From assembly GCF_008704425.1 (NCBI RefSeq), contig NZ_CP023696.1, forward strand, positions 4,876,501 to 4,940,500: a DNA stretch of 64,000 nt, written 5' to 3'. The position numbers and the translations under genes are program-made. Under the pieces are notes generated by a model, which had not been told where the DNA came from, searched no databases, and was given only the letters and a program-made list of their open reading frames with translations. Numbering within the stretch: position 1 is the first letter of the stretch; every line of letters begins with the position of its first letter. Shown piece by piece: positions 27,693 through 37,565 of the stretch. Origin of the DNA: Streptomyces fradiae ATCC 10745 = DSM 40063 (GTDB lineage: Bacteria > Actinomycetota > Actinomycetes > Streptomycetales > Streptomycetaceae).

Positions 27693-29282
27693 GTGAGCTC
27701 GAAACCCGTCGTACTCATCGCTGAAGAGCTGTCGCCCGCCACCGTCGACGCCCTCGGCCCCGACTTCGAGATCCGGCACTGCAACGGCGCCAACCGCGAG
27801 GAGCTCCTCCCCGCCATCGCCGACGTCGACGCGATCCTGATCCGCTCCGCCACCAAGGTCGACGCCGAGGCCGTCGCCGCGGCCCGCCGGCTGAAGGTCG
27901 TCGCCCGCGCAGGCGTGGGCCTGGACAACGTCGACGTCTCCGCCGCCACCAAGGCCGGCGTGATGGTCGTCAACGCCCCCACGTCCAACATCGTCACCGC
28001 CGCCGAGCTCGCCTGCGGCCTGCTCATCGCCACGGCCCGCAACATCCCGCAGGCCAACACGGCGCTGAAGAACGGCGAGTGGAAGCGCAGCAAGTACACC
28101 GGCGTCGAGCTGAGCGAGAAGACCCTCGGCGTCGTCGGCCTCGGCCGCATCGGCGTCCTGGTCGCCCAGCGCATGTCCGCGTTCGGGATGAAGGTCGTCG
28201 CCTACGACCCCTACGTGCAGCCGGCCCGCGCCGCGCAGATGGGCGTCAAGCTGCTTTCCCTGGACGAGCTGCTGGAGACCGCCGACTTCATCACCGTCCA
28301 CCTGCCGAAGACGCCCGAGACGATCGGCCTCATCGGCGACGAGGCGCTGCACAAGGTCAAGCCGACCGTCCGCATCGTCAACGCCGCGCGCGGCGGCATC
28401 GTGGACGAGGAGGCGCTGTACTCGGCGCTGAAGGAGGGCCGCGTCGCGGGCGCCGGCCTCGACGTGTACGCCAAGGAGCCGTGCACGGACTCCCCGCTCT
28501 TCCAGTTCGACCAGGTCGTGTGCACCCCGCACCTCGGGGCGTCCACGGACGAGGCGCAGGAGAAGGCCGGCATCGCCGTCGCCCGCTCGGTGCGCCTGGC
28601 CCTCGCCGGGGAGCTGGTCCCGGACGCGGTGAACGTGCAGGGCGGCGTCATCGCCGAGGACGTCAAGCCGGGCCTGCCGCTCGCGGAGCGCCTCGGCCGG
28701 ATCTTCACGGCCCTGGCGGGCGAGGTCGCCGTCCGCCTCGACGTGGAGGTGTACGGCGAGATCACCCAGCACGACGTCAAGGTGCTGGAGCTGTCCGCCC
28801 TCAAGGGCGTCTTCGAGGACGTGGTCGACGAGACCGTGTCGTACGTCAACGCCCCGCTGTTCGCGCAGGAGCGCGGCGTCGAGGTGCGGCTCACCACGAG
28901 CAGCGAGTCTCCCGACCACCGCAACGTCATCACCGTCCGCGGCACCCTCGGCAGCGGTGAGGAGGTCGCCGTCTCCGGCACCCTGGTCGGCCCCAAGCAC
29001 CTGCAGAAGCTGGTCGCGGTCGGCGAGTACGACGTGGACCTGGCGCTCGCCGACCACATGGTCGTCCTGCGCTACGAGGACCGCCCCGGTGTCGTCGGCA
29101 CCGTCGGCCGCATCCTCGGCGAGGCCGGGCTGAACATCGCCGGCATGCAGGTCGCCCGCGCCGAGGAGGGCGGCGAGGCGCTGGCCGTCCTCACCGTCGA
29201 CGACACGGTGCCGCAGGCGGTGCTGACGGAGCTGGCCGCCGAGGTGGGCGCCACCTCCGCCCGCTCCGCCAACCTGGTCTGA
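27693..29282 (+). CDS. serA: D-3-phosphoglycerate dehydrogenase
   Basis: 529 aa, long (type I) SerA. First step of serine synthesis. Substrate domain, NAD motif VVGLGRIGVLVAQR near residue 150, catalytic RGGIVDEEAL, Glu in DVYAKEP and His in TPHLGAST, then the actinobacterial intervening (ASB) domain at ~320-450 and a C-terminal ACT domain (VVLRYEDRPGVVGTVGRILGEAGLNIAGMQ) that binds serine. GTG 27693 chosen since the conserved KPVVLIAEELSPA follows. Monocistronic, flanked by terminators. Confidence 0.96.
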   Translation: MSSKPVVLIAEELSPATVDALGPDFEIRHCNGANREELLPAIADVDAILIRSATKVDAEAVAAARRLKVVARAGVGLDNVDVSAATKAGVMVVNAPTSNIVTAAELACGLLIATARNIPQANTALKNGEWKRSKYTGVELSEKTLGVVGLGRIGVLVAQRMSAFGMKVVAYDPYVQPARAAQMGVKLLSLDELLETADFITVHLPKTPETIGLIGDEALHKVKPTVRIVNAARGGIVDEEALYSALKEGRVAGAGLDVYAKEPCTDSPLFQFDQVVCTPHLGASTDEAQEKAGIAVARSVRLALAGELVPDAVNVQGGVIAEDVKPGLPLAERLGRIFTALAGEVAVRLDVEVYGEITQHDVKVLELSALKGVFEDVVDETVSYVNAPLFAQERGVEVRLTTSSESPDHRNVITVRGTLGSGEEVAVSGTLVGPKHLQKLVAVGEYDVDLALADHMVVLRYEDRPGVVGTVGRILGEAGLNIAGMQVARAEEGGEALAVLTVDDTVPQAVLTELAAEVGATSARSANLV

Positions 29283-29299
29283 CACCCCCGCACCACTCC

Positions 29300-29339
29300 G
29301 GCGCCCCCGCCCCCGCAACCCTGCGGCGGCGGGGGCGCC
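29300..29339. terminator. Bidirectional terminator between serA and PucR-type gene
   Basis: GGCGCCCCCGCC (29300-29311) pairs perfectly with GGCGGGGGCGCC (29328-29339); the interior can extend with CCGC/GCGG. It sits between converging genes. Confidence 0.8.
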
Positions 29340-29370
29340 GCAGGGTCACCGCGCGGACGGCCGGCGCGGC

Positions 29371-30984
29371 TCACCCGCCCGCCGGGCCGCCGAGGCGGCG
29401 GGCCTTCAGGGACAGGTGCAGCAGCAGCCGGTCCTCTCCGTCGTCGAGGTCGAGGCCGGTGAGCTGCTCGACGCGGGAGAGCCGGTAGTACAGGGTCTGC
29501 CGGTGGATGCCGAGGGCGGCGGCGGCGCGGCCCGCCTGGCCCGCGTGGTCGAGGAACACCTCGGCGGTGCGGGCCAGTTCGGCGTGCGCGCGGCCCAGCA
29601 GGGGGCGTACCGCCGGGTCGTCGGCGGCCTCCCGCGGCAGGGCGGTCAGCAGCCGGTACGGGCCGATGGAGGCCCAGGGGGCGACGGGGCCCAGGCGCGG
29701 CTCGGCCAGCGCCGCGCGCGCCGCCGAGGTGGCCTCCGCCCAGGCGCCGCGCAGCTCCGCCAGGCCCCGCCGCGGGGTGGCCACCCCGGCCGCGGCGCCG
29801 GGCCCCGCCAGGTCGCACAGCCGGGCGCCGGCCGTCAGCGCGGGGGTGAGGACGTCGGGGGAGCGGAGGCGGACCAGGGCGGCCAGCACCTGCCCGGCCG
29901 CCGCCCCCGGCGCGGCCACGTCCCGGGCGCCCTCCCGGTCGCCCGGCCCGTCCGGGGCGCCGGCCCCGGCGGCGGTCCCGGCGGCGGCTCCGGCTCGGGC
30001 GCCCAGGCCCGGCCGGGGGCCCCGCTCCGGGCGGGCGCCTTCCCCGGTGCGCTCCCTCGCCGAGCGCGCGCCCGCCCCCGCCGGGGGGCCTTCCGGGTGG
30101 GCGCCGTCCCCGGCCCGGGCGCCGGCGGTTGCGGTACCCGCCGTGGCGCCTCCCGCCTCGGTACCCGCCGCCTGGGCCCCCGCCGCCGGCCGGTCGCCGT
30201 GCCCCGGCCGGGTGCCCTCCCCGGAGCGGGCGGCCACCGCCCGGCCGCGCCCCGTCCGGTTCTCCGCCCCCGGCGCCGCCGTCCCCGGCGCGCCGCGCCC
30301 CGGCCGGGCGCCCGCCCCCGGCAGGTCCGCGCCCGGCAGCCCCGGTGCGCCGGGGCCCGGCCACGGCGCCGTGCACAGGGCCGCCGCCCCCGGAGCCGTA
30401 CGTACCGACGGGCTGTCGCCGCCCGGCCACGGCGCCACGCACACCAGGGCGTGCAGCCCGTCGGCGGCCGGGCCGAGCGCCGAGCGCAGGGCGGCCAGCG
30501 CCTGGTCGTATCCCCAGTCCCGCTCCGCCGTCAGCGCGGCGCGCAGCTCGCGCGACAGGTCGCCGCCGGCCCGCTCCTCCTCGGCGAGCAGCGCGCCGAT
30601 CCTGGCCGCCACCTCCATGGCCGCGGCGAGCCGCTCCGGCGACGGGCCGGGCGGGGTGTCGAGCAGCCACACGTACCCGAGGGCCACGCCCCGGTGGCGT
30701 ACGGGCAGGCAGAGCCGGTCCCGGTAGACGCCCGCGTCGGGGGCGGCCGGGATGCGGACGGGGCCCGTCGCGCGTGTGATGCCGAACCCCTCGAACCACG
30801 CGCGCACCGCCGGGGTGGACCTGCGGGTGAGGATCGAGCGCGTACGGACCGGGTCCATGGCGGAGGCGTCGTCGCTGTCGTGCGCGCCGAAGGCGATCAG
30901 CCCGAAATCCCGGTTCTCCAGCGTGGCGGGGGCGCCGAGCAGCGCCGAGATCTCGTCGACCAGTTCCTGGTAATCGCCCTTCAC
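29371..30984 (-). CDS. PucR-family transcriptional regulator, likely proline-catabolism regulator
   Basis: 537 aa. N-terminal sensor-like domain (LVDEISALLGAPATLENRDFGLIAFG), middle GGDEF-like region, C-terminal PucR helix-turn-helix: AAAALGIHRQTLYYRLSRVEQLTGLDLDDGEDRLLLHL. GTG 30984 is chosen because GGGAG lies 10 bases upstream and the domain begins there. Divergent from proline dehydrogenase, with two matching palindromes between, so it probably controls that operon. Residues ~200-360 are an unusual Ala/Gly/Pro/Arg low-complexity insertion (stretches like GARPGRGAPGTAAPGAENR) that splits the middle domain. Confidence 0.85.
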   Translation of the reverse strand: MKGDYQELVDEISALLGAPATLENRDFGLIAFGAHDSDDASAMDPVRTRSILTRRSTPAVRAWFEGFGITRATGPVRIPAAPDAGVYRDRLCLPVRHRGVALGYVWLLDTPPGPSPERLAAAMEVAARIGALLAEEERAGGDLSRELRAALTAERDWGYDQALAALRSALGPAADGLHALVCVAPWPGGDSPSVRTAPGAAALCTAPWPGPGAPGLPGADLPGAGARPGRGAPGTAAPGAENRTGRGRAVAARSGEGTRPGHGDRPAAGAQAAGTEAGGATAGTATAGARAGDGAHPEGPPAGAGARSARERTGEGARPERGPRPGLGARAGAAAGTAAGAGAPDGPGDREGARDVAAPGAAAGQVLAALVRLRSPDVLTPALTAGARLCDLAGPGAAAGVATPRRGLAELRGAWAEATSAARAALAEPRLGPVAPWASIGPYRLLTALPREAADDPAVRPLLGRAHAELARTAEVFLDHAGQAGRAAAALGIHRQTLYYRLSRVEQLTGLDLDDGEDRLLLHLSLKARRLGGPAGG

Positions 30985-31004
30985 CCGGACATTCTCCCAC
31001 CGTT

Positions 31005-31020
31005 TCAGACAGATGTCTGA
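31005..31020. promoter_or_regulatory. Operator candidate 1, proline operon
   Basis: TCAGACA-GA-TGTCTGA, perfect 7-bp arms. Core GACA-GA-TGTC at 31008-31017. Lies 21 bp upstream of the PucR-type start. Confidence 0.55.
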
Positions 31021-31040
31021 GATCCGCGGCACGGATGCGT

Positions 31041-31050
31041 GACAGCTGTC
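31041..31050. promoter_or_regulatory. Operator candidate 2, proline operon
   Basis: GACA-GC-TGTC, a perfect palindrome sharing the GACA-Gn-TGTC core of the first site exactly 33 bp away, close to three helical turns. Confidence 0.5.
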
Positions 31051-31166
31051 GATGGCCCGGCGGCGGGGTGATCCTTAGGTTTCACGGTGGTTCTCCGCGC
31101 TGTTTCCGCGATGTCGGATTCCGGCCGCCCCATCCTGTAGTCCCCCCTTGTTCGTGGAGGTGCCCC

Positions 31167-32093
31167 GTGCTGGGTCCCGTGATCCTCGCCGCTTCGCGCA
31201 GCGACAAGATGCGCCGCATTGTCTCGGCGGCTCCGGTGACCAAGCCGGTCGTCGACCGGTTCATCCCCGGTGAGACGGTCGACCAGGTCATCCCCATCGT
31301 CACGGGCCTCGCGGACAGGGGCCTGGAGGTCACCCTCGACGTGGTGGGCGAGGACATCACCACCCCGGAGCAGGCCGCCGCCGCCCGCGACGCCTACCTG
31401 GAGCTCATCGGCCGCCTGGAGCCGCTGGGCCTCGGCACGCGGGCCGAGATGTCGGTCAAGCTGTCGATGTTCGGCCAGGCCCTTCCGGGCGGCCACGAGC
31501 TGGCCCTCGCCAACGTGCGGCCGGTCGTCGAGGCCGCCGCCGCCATCGGCACGACCGTCACCCTGGACGCCGAGGACCACACGACGCTGGACTCGATGTT
31601 CGCCATCCACGAGGAGCTGCGGAAGGACTTCCCGCAGACCGGCTGCGTCATCCAGGCGTACCTCTTCCGCACCGAGGAGGACGCCCGCCGCCTCGCCGCG
31701 GACGGCAGCCGGGTCCGCCTGGTGAAGGGCGCCTACAAGGAGCCGGCCTCCGTGGCGCACCAGGACAAGGCGGAGATCGACCTGGCGTACGTCCGCGTCC
31801 TGAAGACCCTGATGGCCGGCTCGGGCTACCCCATGATCGGCTCGCACGACCCGCGGCTCATCGCCGTGACGCAGGAGCTCGCGCGCCGCCACGGGCGCAA
31901 ACTGGACGAGTACGAGTTCCAGATGCTGTACGGCATCCGCAGCGAGGAGCACGTCCGGCTGGCCGCCGAGGGCCACCGGATGCGGGTGTATACGGCGTAC
32001 GGAACCGACTGGTACGGCTACTTCATGCGCCGTCTGGCGGAGAAGCCGGCCAACCTGCTGTTCTTCGTCCGCTCGATGATCACCAAGAACTGA
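31167..32093 (+). CDS. Proline dehydrogenase
   Basis: 308 aa monofunctional FAD-dependent PRODH, oxidising proline to pyrroline-5-carboxylate. Actinobacterial-type motifs: SVKLSMFGQAL, DAEDHTTLDSMF, CVIQAYLFRTEEDARRL, RLVKGAYKEP (flavin-contacting Lys/Arg), IGSHDPRLI, YEFQMLYGIRSEEHVRL. GTG 31167 has GGAGG six bases upstream and the conserved LGPVILAASRS follows. The P5C dehydrogenase gene starts 58 bp after the stop. Confidence 0.93.
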   Translation: MLGPVILAASRSDKMRRIVSAAPVTKPVVDRFIPGETVDQVIPIVTGLADRGLEVTLDVVGEDITTPEQAAAARDAYLELIGRLEPLGLGTRAEMSVKLSMFGQALPGGHELALANVRPVVEAAAAIGTTVTLDAEDHTTLDSMFAIHEELRKDFPQTGCVIQAYLFRTEEDARRLAADGSRVRLVKGAYKEPASVAHQDKAEIDLAYVRVLKTLMAGSGYPMIGSHDPRLIAVTQELARRHGRKLDEYEFQMLYGIRSEEHVRLAAEGHRMRVYTAYGTDWYGYFMRRLAEKPANLLFFVRSMITKN

Positions 32094-32151
32094 TCCGGAG
32101 CCCGTGGGGGCGACGCCCCTGACACCCCTCACCAAAGGAGTTACGAGACCC

Positions 32152-33783
<1,632 letters not shown>

Positions 33784-33895
33784 CGCCCGCGCACGGGCTG
33801 ACGCCCGCCCCGGCCCGTACGCACGGGCCGGCGGGCCGATGCCCGCCCCGGCCGCACCGCGGCCGGGCTGCGGCCCGCGAGGCCGCCCCCTGACG

Positions 33896-33931
33896 CCGCC
33901 CCCTTCCGGCCCCCACGCCGGGAGGGGGCGG
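33896..33931 (+). terminator. Terminator after P5C dehydrogenase
   Basis: CCGCCCCC...CCGGC pairs with GCCGG...GGGGGCGG across 33896-33931; 13 paired bases with one 2-base internal mismatch. Confidence 0.7.
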
Positions 33932-34059
33932 TCTCCATGTCCGGGTCGTCGCGCCGGAGGCCGGGCGCGGCGGAAACGCGCCCTTGCGGTCAGTGAAGCG
34001 TTCATGTCAAGTTGCTCCCTCGGTACGTCCCCACCCGTCACCGACAAGGAGACCCCGGC

Positions 34060-35133
34060 ATGAGACGCACCACCCGTGCGCGCACCGGCCTGTCCGCCCT
34101 GCTCCTCGCCGCCTCCCTCGGCCTCGGCGCCGCCCCGGCCGGAGCCGACGCCCCCCAGAGGCCCGCCCCCGCCCCGGCCTCCGACTCCGCCGCCGCCCTC
34201 CACGCCCTCGACGCCGCCGTCGAGCGGACCCTCGGCGACGACAGCGCCGGCACCTACGTGGACGCCGGCACCGGCGAACTCGTCGTCACCGTCACCACCG
34301 AGGCCGCCGCCGCCAAGGTCCGCGCGGCGGGCGCCACGCCCCGGCGGGTCCAGCGCGGCGCCGCCGAGCTCGACGCGGCCATGGCCGCCCTGGAGGCACG
34401 GGCCAAGATCCCCGGCACCTCGTGGGGGCTGGACCCGCGCACCAACCGGATCGCCGTGGAGGCCGACTCCTCCGTCTCCGCCCGCGACCTGGCCCGGCTC
34501 CGCAAGGTCGCCGCCTCCCTCGACGGCGCCGTCAGCGTCACCCGCGTCCCCGGCGTGTTCCAGCGCGAGGTGGCCGGCGGCGACGCCATCTACGGCGGCG
34601 GCTCGCGCTGCTCGGCGGCCTTCAACGTCACCAAGAACGGCGTCCGGTACTTCCTGACCGCCGGGCACTGCACCAACCTCTCGTCCACCTGGTCGTCCAC
34701 CTCCGGCGGCACGTCCATCGGCGTCCGCGAGGGCACCAGCTTCCCGACCAACGACTACGGCATCGTCCGCTACACGACCACGACCAACGTGGACGGCCGG
34801 GTCAACCTGTACAACGGCGGCTACCAGGACATCGCCTCCGCGGCCGACGCCGTCGTGGGCCAGGCCATCAAGAAGAGCGGCTCCACGACCAAGGTCACCA
34901 GCGGCACCGTCAGCGCCGTCAACGTCACCGTCAACTACAGCGACGGCCCCGTCTACGGCATGGTCCGCACGACCGCCTGCTCCGCCGGCGGCGACAGCGG
35001 CGGCGCCCACTTCGCCGGTTCCGTCGCCCTCGGCATCCACTCGGGCAGCTCCGGCTGCACGGGCACCAACGGCTCCGCCATCCACCAGCCGGTCCGCGAG
35101 GCCCTGAGCGCCTATGGCGTGAACGTGTACTGA
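34060..35133 (+). CDS. Secreted streptogrisin-type serine protease (S1 family)
   Basis: 357 aa preproenzyme. Sec signal peptide residues 1-30 (LSALLLAASLGLGAAPAGADA), propeptide of alpha-lytic protease type to about 170, mature chymotrypsin fold starting near DAIYGGG. Catalytic triad His203 (TAGHC), Asp232 (NDYGIV) and Ser313 (GDSGG). Six cysteines in the mature part would form three disulfides... the visible ones are in RCS, GHC, TAC, and GCTG. Matches S. griseus proteases A/B. ATG 34060 follows AAGGAG. Likely extracellular, self-processing. Confidence 0.93.
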   Translation: MRRTTRARTGLSALLLAASLGLGAAPAGADAPQRPAPAPASDSAAALHALDAAVERTLGDDSAGTYVDAGTGELVVTVTTEAAAAKVRAAGATPRRVQRGAAELDAAMAALEARAKIPGTSWGLDPRTNRIAVEADSSVSARDLARLRKVAASLDGAVSVTRVPGVFQREVAGGDAIYGGGSRCSAAFNVTKNGVRYFLTAGHCTNLSSTWSSTSGGTSIGVREGTSFPTNDYGIVRYTTTTNVDGRVNLYNGGYQDIASAADAVVGQAIKKSGSTTKVTSGTVSAVNVTVNYSDGPVYGMVRTTACSAGGDSGGAHFAGSVALGIHSGSSGCTGTNGSAIHQPVREALSAYGVNVY

Positions 35134-35165
35134 CCCGCCCCCGCCCGGCCGGGCGGAGTGCCACA

Positions 35166-35201
35166 GTGGGCGGTATGAGTGATCGTCTCCATACCGCCCA
35201 C
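35166..35201 (+). promoter_or_regulatory. 12-bp hairpin over the start codon of the AAC(2')-type gene
   Basis: GTGGGCGGTATG (35166-35177) and CATACCGCCCAC (35190-35201), perfect 12-bp arms, 12-base loop. The ATG (35175-35177) is the last codon of the left arm, and the right arm encodes codons 6-9. In mRNA this would bury the start codon. Confidence 0.65.
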
Positions 35202-35723
35202 ACCTACGAGCTGGCACCGGCCGTGCTCGCCTCGATCCGCGCCCTCCTCCAGGACGCCTTCGAAGGCGACCTGAGCGAGGAGGACTGGGAGCACGGCCTC
35301 GGCGGCGTCCACGCGTACGCCGAGGACCGCGGCGGGCGGATCGTGGCGCACGGCAGCGTCGTCATGCGCCGCGTGGTCCACGCCGGGCGCGCCCACCGCG
35401 TCGGGTACGTGGAGGCCGTGGGCGTACGGGCGGACCGCCGCCGCCAGGGGCTGGGCACGCGGGTGATGGCGGCGCTGGAGGAGGTCCTCGACGGGGCGTA
35501 CGACTTCGGCGCGCTCTCCGCCTCCGACGCGGGCGCCCTGCTCTACCGCTCGCGCGGCTGGCACCTGTGGAACGGCCGCATCGAGGCGTACGGCCCGCAC
35601 GGGGTGGTCCGGATGGCGGACGAGGAGGACTGCACCTTCCTGCGGCCCTCGGCGGGCCGGCCGCTGCCCGCGCCGGAGGGCGGTCCCCTGCAGTTCGACT
35701 GGCGGGACGGCGACGTGCTCTGA
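35175..35723 (+). CDS. AAC(2')-type aminoglycoside N-acetyltransferase family protein
   Basis: 182 aa GNAT protein. Its features follow those of mycobacterial AAC(2')-I: AFEGDLSEEDWEHGLGGVHAYAED, AHGSVVMRRVVHAGRAHRVGYVEAVGVRADRRRQGLGTRVM (acetyl-CoA loop), YDFGALSASDAGALLYRSRGW and terminal FDWRDGDVL. These chromosomal enzymes acetylate the 2'-amine of aminoglycosides but may have another natural role. No Shine-Dalgarno; the start lies in a hairpin. Resistance is inferred from family, not shown. Confidence 0.85.
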   Translation: MSDRLHTAHTYELAPAVLASIRALLQDAFEGDLSEEDWEHGLGGVHAYAEDRGGRIVAHGSVVMRRVVHAGRAHRVGYVEAVGVRADRRRQGLGTRVMAALEEVLDGAYDFGALSASDAGALLYRSRGWHLWNGRIEAYGPHGVVRMADEEDCTFLRPSAGRPLPAPEGGPLQFDWRDGDVL

Positions 35724-36016
35724 CGCCCCGCCGACGCGTCAGGCGGGGCGCGGGCGCGGCCCAGGTGCGGGCGCGTACGGGGCGCGCACGGGGCGCGTTC
35801 GCGGGCGCGCCACCCCCGCCGTCTCAGATAGTAGGAAGTCCGAGTAATCCTGGAGACAGCGGCGGCCCGCTCGCTTAGCGTGGAGGGAGCCGAACGTCTC
35901 GCTCCATCAGCGAACGGCGGTCGAGAGCGCGGTGCCCACGGCAGGTCACCCCTGCGGCAGCGCTCCCCGCCCCCTTCCGGCGCCTCCCCAGCCTCGCCCC
36001 GCCAAGGAGCCCCGCC

Positions 36017-36160
36017 ATGACCGCTGCCGCCGCCGCCCGCCGTGCCCGCCGCGTCCGCCACGCGGCCGCCCGCCCCTCCGAGACCGAGCGCAAGAACGCC
36101 GCCGCCGCCCTCCAGCGCGCCCTGGACCGCCGCGACAACGGCGGCTCCACCGGCCACTGA
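36017..36160 (+). CDS. Small basic protein, 47 aa
   Basis: ATG 36017 with AAGGAG 8 bases upstream, TGA at 36160. Sequence begins TAAAAARRARRVRHAAARP and continues SETERKNAAAALQRALDRRDN, so it is an Ala/Arg-rich, probably helical, basic peptide. About 96% of third positions are G/C, which with the ribosome site supports a real gene. No domain recognised. A nucleic-acid-binding role is only a guess. Confidence 0.65.
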   Translation: MTAAAAARRARRVRHAAARPSETERKNAAAALQRALDRRDNGGSTGH

Positions 36161-36250
36161 GCCCGACCGCCGACCACACCGCGTCCGCCGCCCCGCCTCC
36201 GCCACGCGTCCGTATCGTGGACGGTGCGTGTCAGGCAGTGGGACGCGGAG

Positions 36251-36256
36251 TAGGGT
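36251..36256 (+). promoter_or_regulatory. leuB -10 element (leaderless)
   Basis: TAGGGT ends six bases before the leuB ATG, and no Shine-Dalgarno is present, so a leaderless transcript is likely. A weak -35, GTGTCA (36228-36233), lies 17 bp upstream. Confidence 0.5.
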
Positions 36257-36262
36257 GCCGAC

Positions 36263-37306
36263 ATGTCTCGCAGCATCAATCTCGCAGTCATCCCCGGTGA
36301 CGGCATCGGCCCCGAGGTCGTGTCCCAGGGGCTCAAGGTCCTGTCCGCGGTCCTCCCGCAGGACGTGAAGCTGGAGACCCGTGAGTACGATCTCGGCGCC
36401 CGGCGCTGGCACCGCACGGGGGAGACCCTCCCCGACGCGGAGCTGGAGGACCTCAAGGGCCACGACGCCATCCTCCTCGGCGCGATCGGCGACCCGTCCG
36501 TTCCCTCCGGCGTGCTGGAGCGGGGCCTGCTGCTGAAGCTGCGCTTCGCCTTCGACCACTACGTGAACCTGCGTCCGTCGAAGCTCCTCCCGCACACCGC
36601 GACCCCGCTGGCGGGCCGCCCCGACATCGACTTCGTCGTCGTCCGCGAGGGCACCGAGGGCCCGTACACCGGCAACGGCGGCAGCCTGCGCACCGGCACC
36701 CCGGCCGAGGTCGCCACCGAGGTCAGCGTCAACACCGCGTACGGCGTCGAGCGCGTCGTGCGCGACGCCTACGAGCGGGCCCAGGCCCGCCCCCGCAGGA
36801 AGCTGACGCTCGTCCACAAGAACAACGTCCTCGTCCACGCCGGGCACATGTGGAAGAAGATCTTCGACAAGGTCGGCGAGGAGTACCCCGAGGTCACCAC
36901 GGACTACCTGCACGTCGACGCCGCGACGATCTTCTTCGTCACGGACCCCGCGCGCTTCGACGTGATCGTCACCGACAACCTCTTCGGCGACATCCTGACC
37001 GACCTCGCCGCCGCCGTGACCGGCGGGATCGGCCTGGCCGCCTCCGGCAACATCAACCCGGCGGGCGCCTTCCCGTCGATGTTCGAGCCGGTCCACGGCT
37101 CCGCGCCCGACATCGCGGGCCAGGGCAAGGCGGACCCCACCGCGACCGTCCTGTCCGTCGCGCTGCTCCTGCGCCACCTCGGCCACGAGGCCGAGGCCGC
37201 CCGGATCGAGGAGGCGGTCGCCGCCGACCTCGCCGAGCGCGCCGGCGCCCCCGCGCGCTCCACGGACGAGATCGGCGACGCGCTCGCGGTACGCGTGGCG
37301 AACTGA
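36263..37306 (+). CDS. leuB: 3-isopropylmalate dehydrogenase
   Basis: 347 aa, NAD-dependent oxidative decarboxylase of leucine synthesis. Actinobacterial-type: LAVIPGDGIGPEVVSQGLKVL, substrate Arg in LLKLRFAFDHYVNLRPSKLL, VVREGTEGPYTGNGG, KNNVLVHAGHMWKKIF, Asp metal ligands in DVIVTDNLFGDILTDLAA, FEPVHGSAPDIAGQGKADP. A 10-bp hairpin with TTCT follows. Confidence 0.96.
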   Translation: MSRSINLAVIPGDGIGPEVVSQGLKVLSAVLPQDVKLETREYDLGARRWHRTGETLPDAELEDLKGHDAILLGAIGDPSVPSGVLERGLLLKLRFAFDHYVNLRPSKLLPHTATPLAGRPDIDFVVVREGTEGPYTGNGGSLRTGTPAEVATEVSVNTAYGVERVVRDAYERAQARPRRKLTLVHKNNVLVHAGHMWKKIFDKVGEEYPEVTTDYLHVDAATIFFVTDPARFDVIVTDNLFGDILTDLAAAVTGGIGLAASGNINPAGAFPSMFEPVHGSAPDIAGQGKADPTATVLSVALLLRHLGHEAEAARIEEAVAADLAERAGAPARSTDEIGDALAVRVAN

Positions 37307-37332
37307 CCCGCCGACTGGAGCCACCAGAACAC

Positions 37333-37363
37333 AGCCGCCGGGTCGCGACAGCGCCCGGCGGCT
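37333..37363 (+). terminator. Terminator after leuB
   Basis: AGCCGCCGGG (37333-37342) pairs perfectly with CCCGGCGGCT (37354-37363), 11-base loop, 27 bp after the stop. Confidence 0.8.
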
Positions 37364-37565
37364 TCTGCGTGCCGCCGCCGGGTGCCACCATCGAACCCCG
37401 GACCGCGGTCACACCCGTTTCCCCGCACAGGGCCCCCGAGCGATAATCGAACGCGGGGCCGCGGCATGCGGTATCGCTCGGACGTCCTACGAAAGCCGCA
37501 GCAGCGGCGGGGCGGCGGCGTGAGCGCGGTCCGACCCACACACACCGGTGAAGGACACAGCACTC

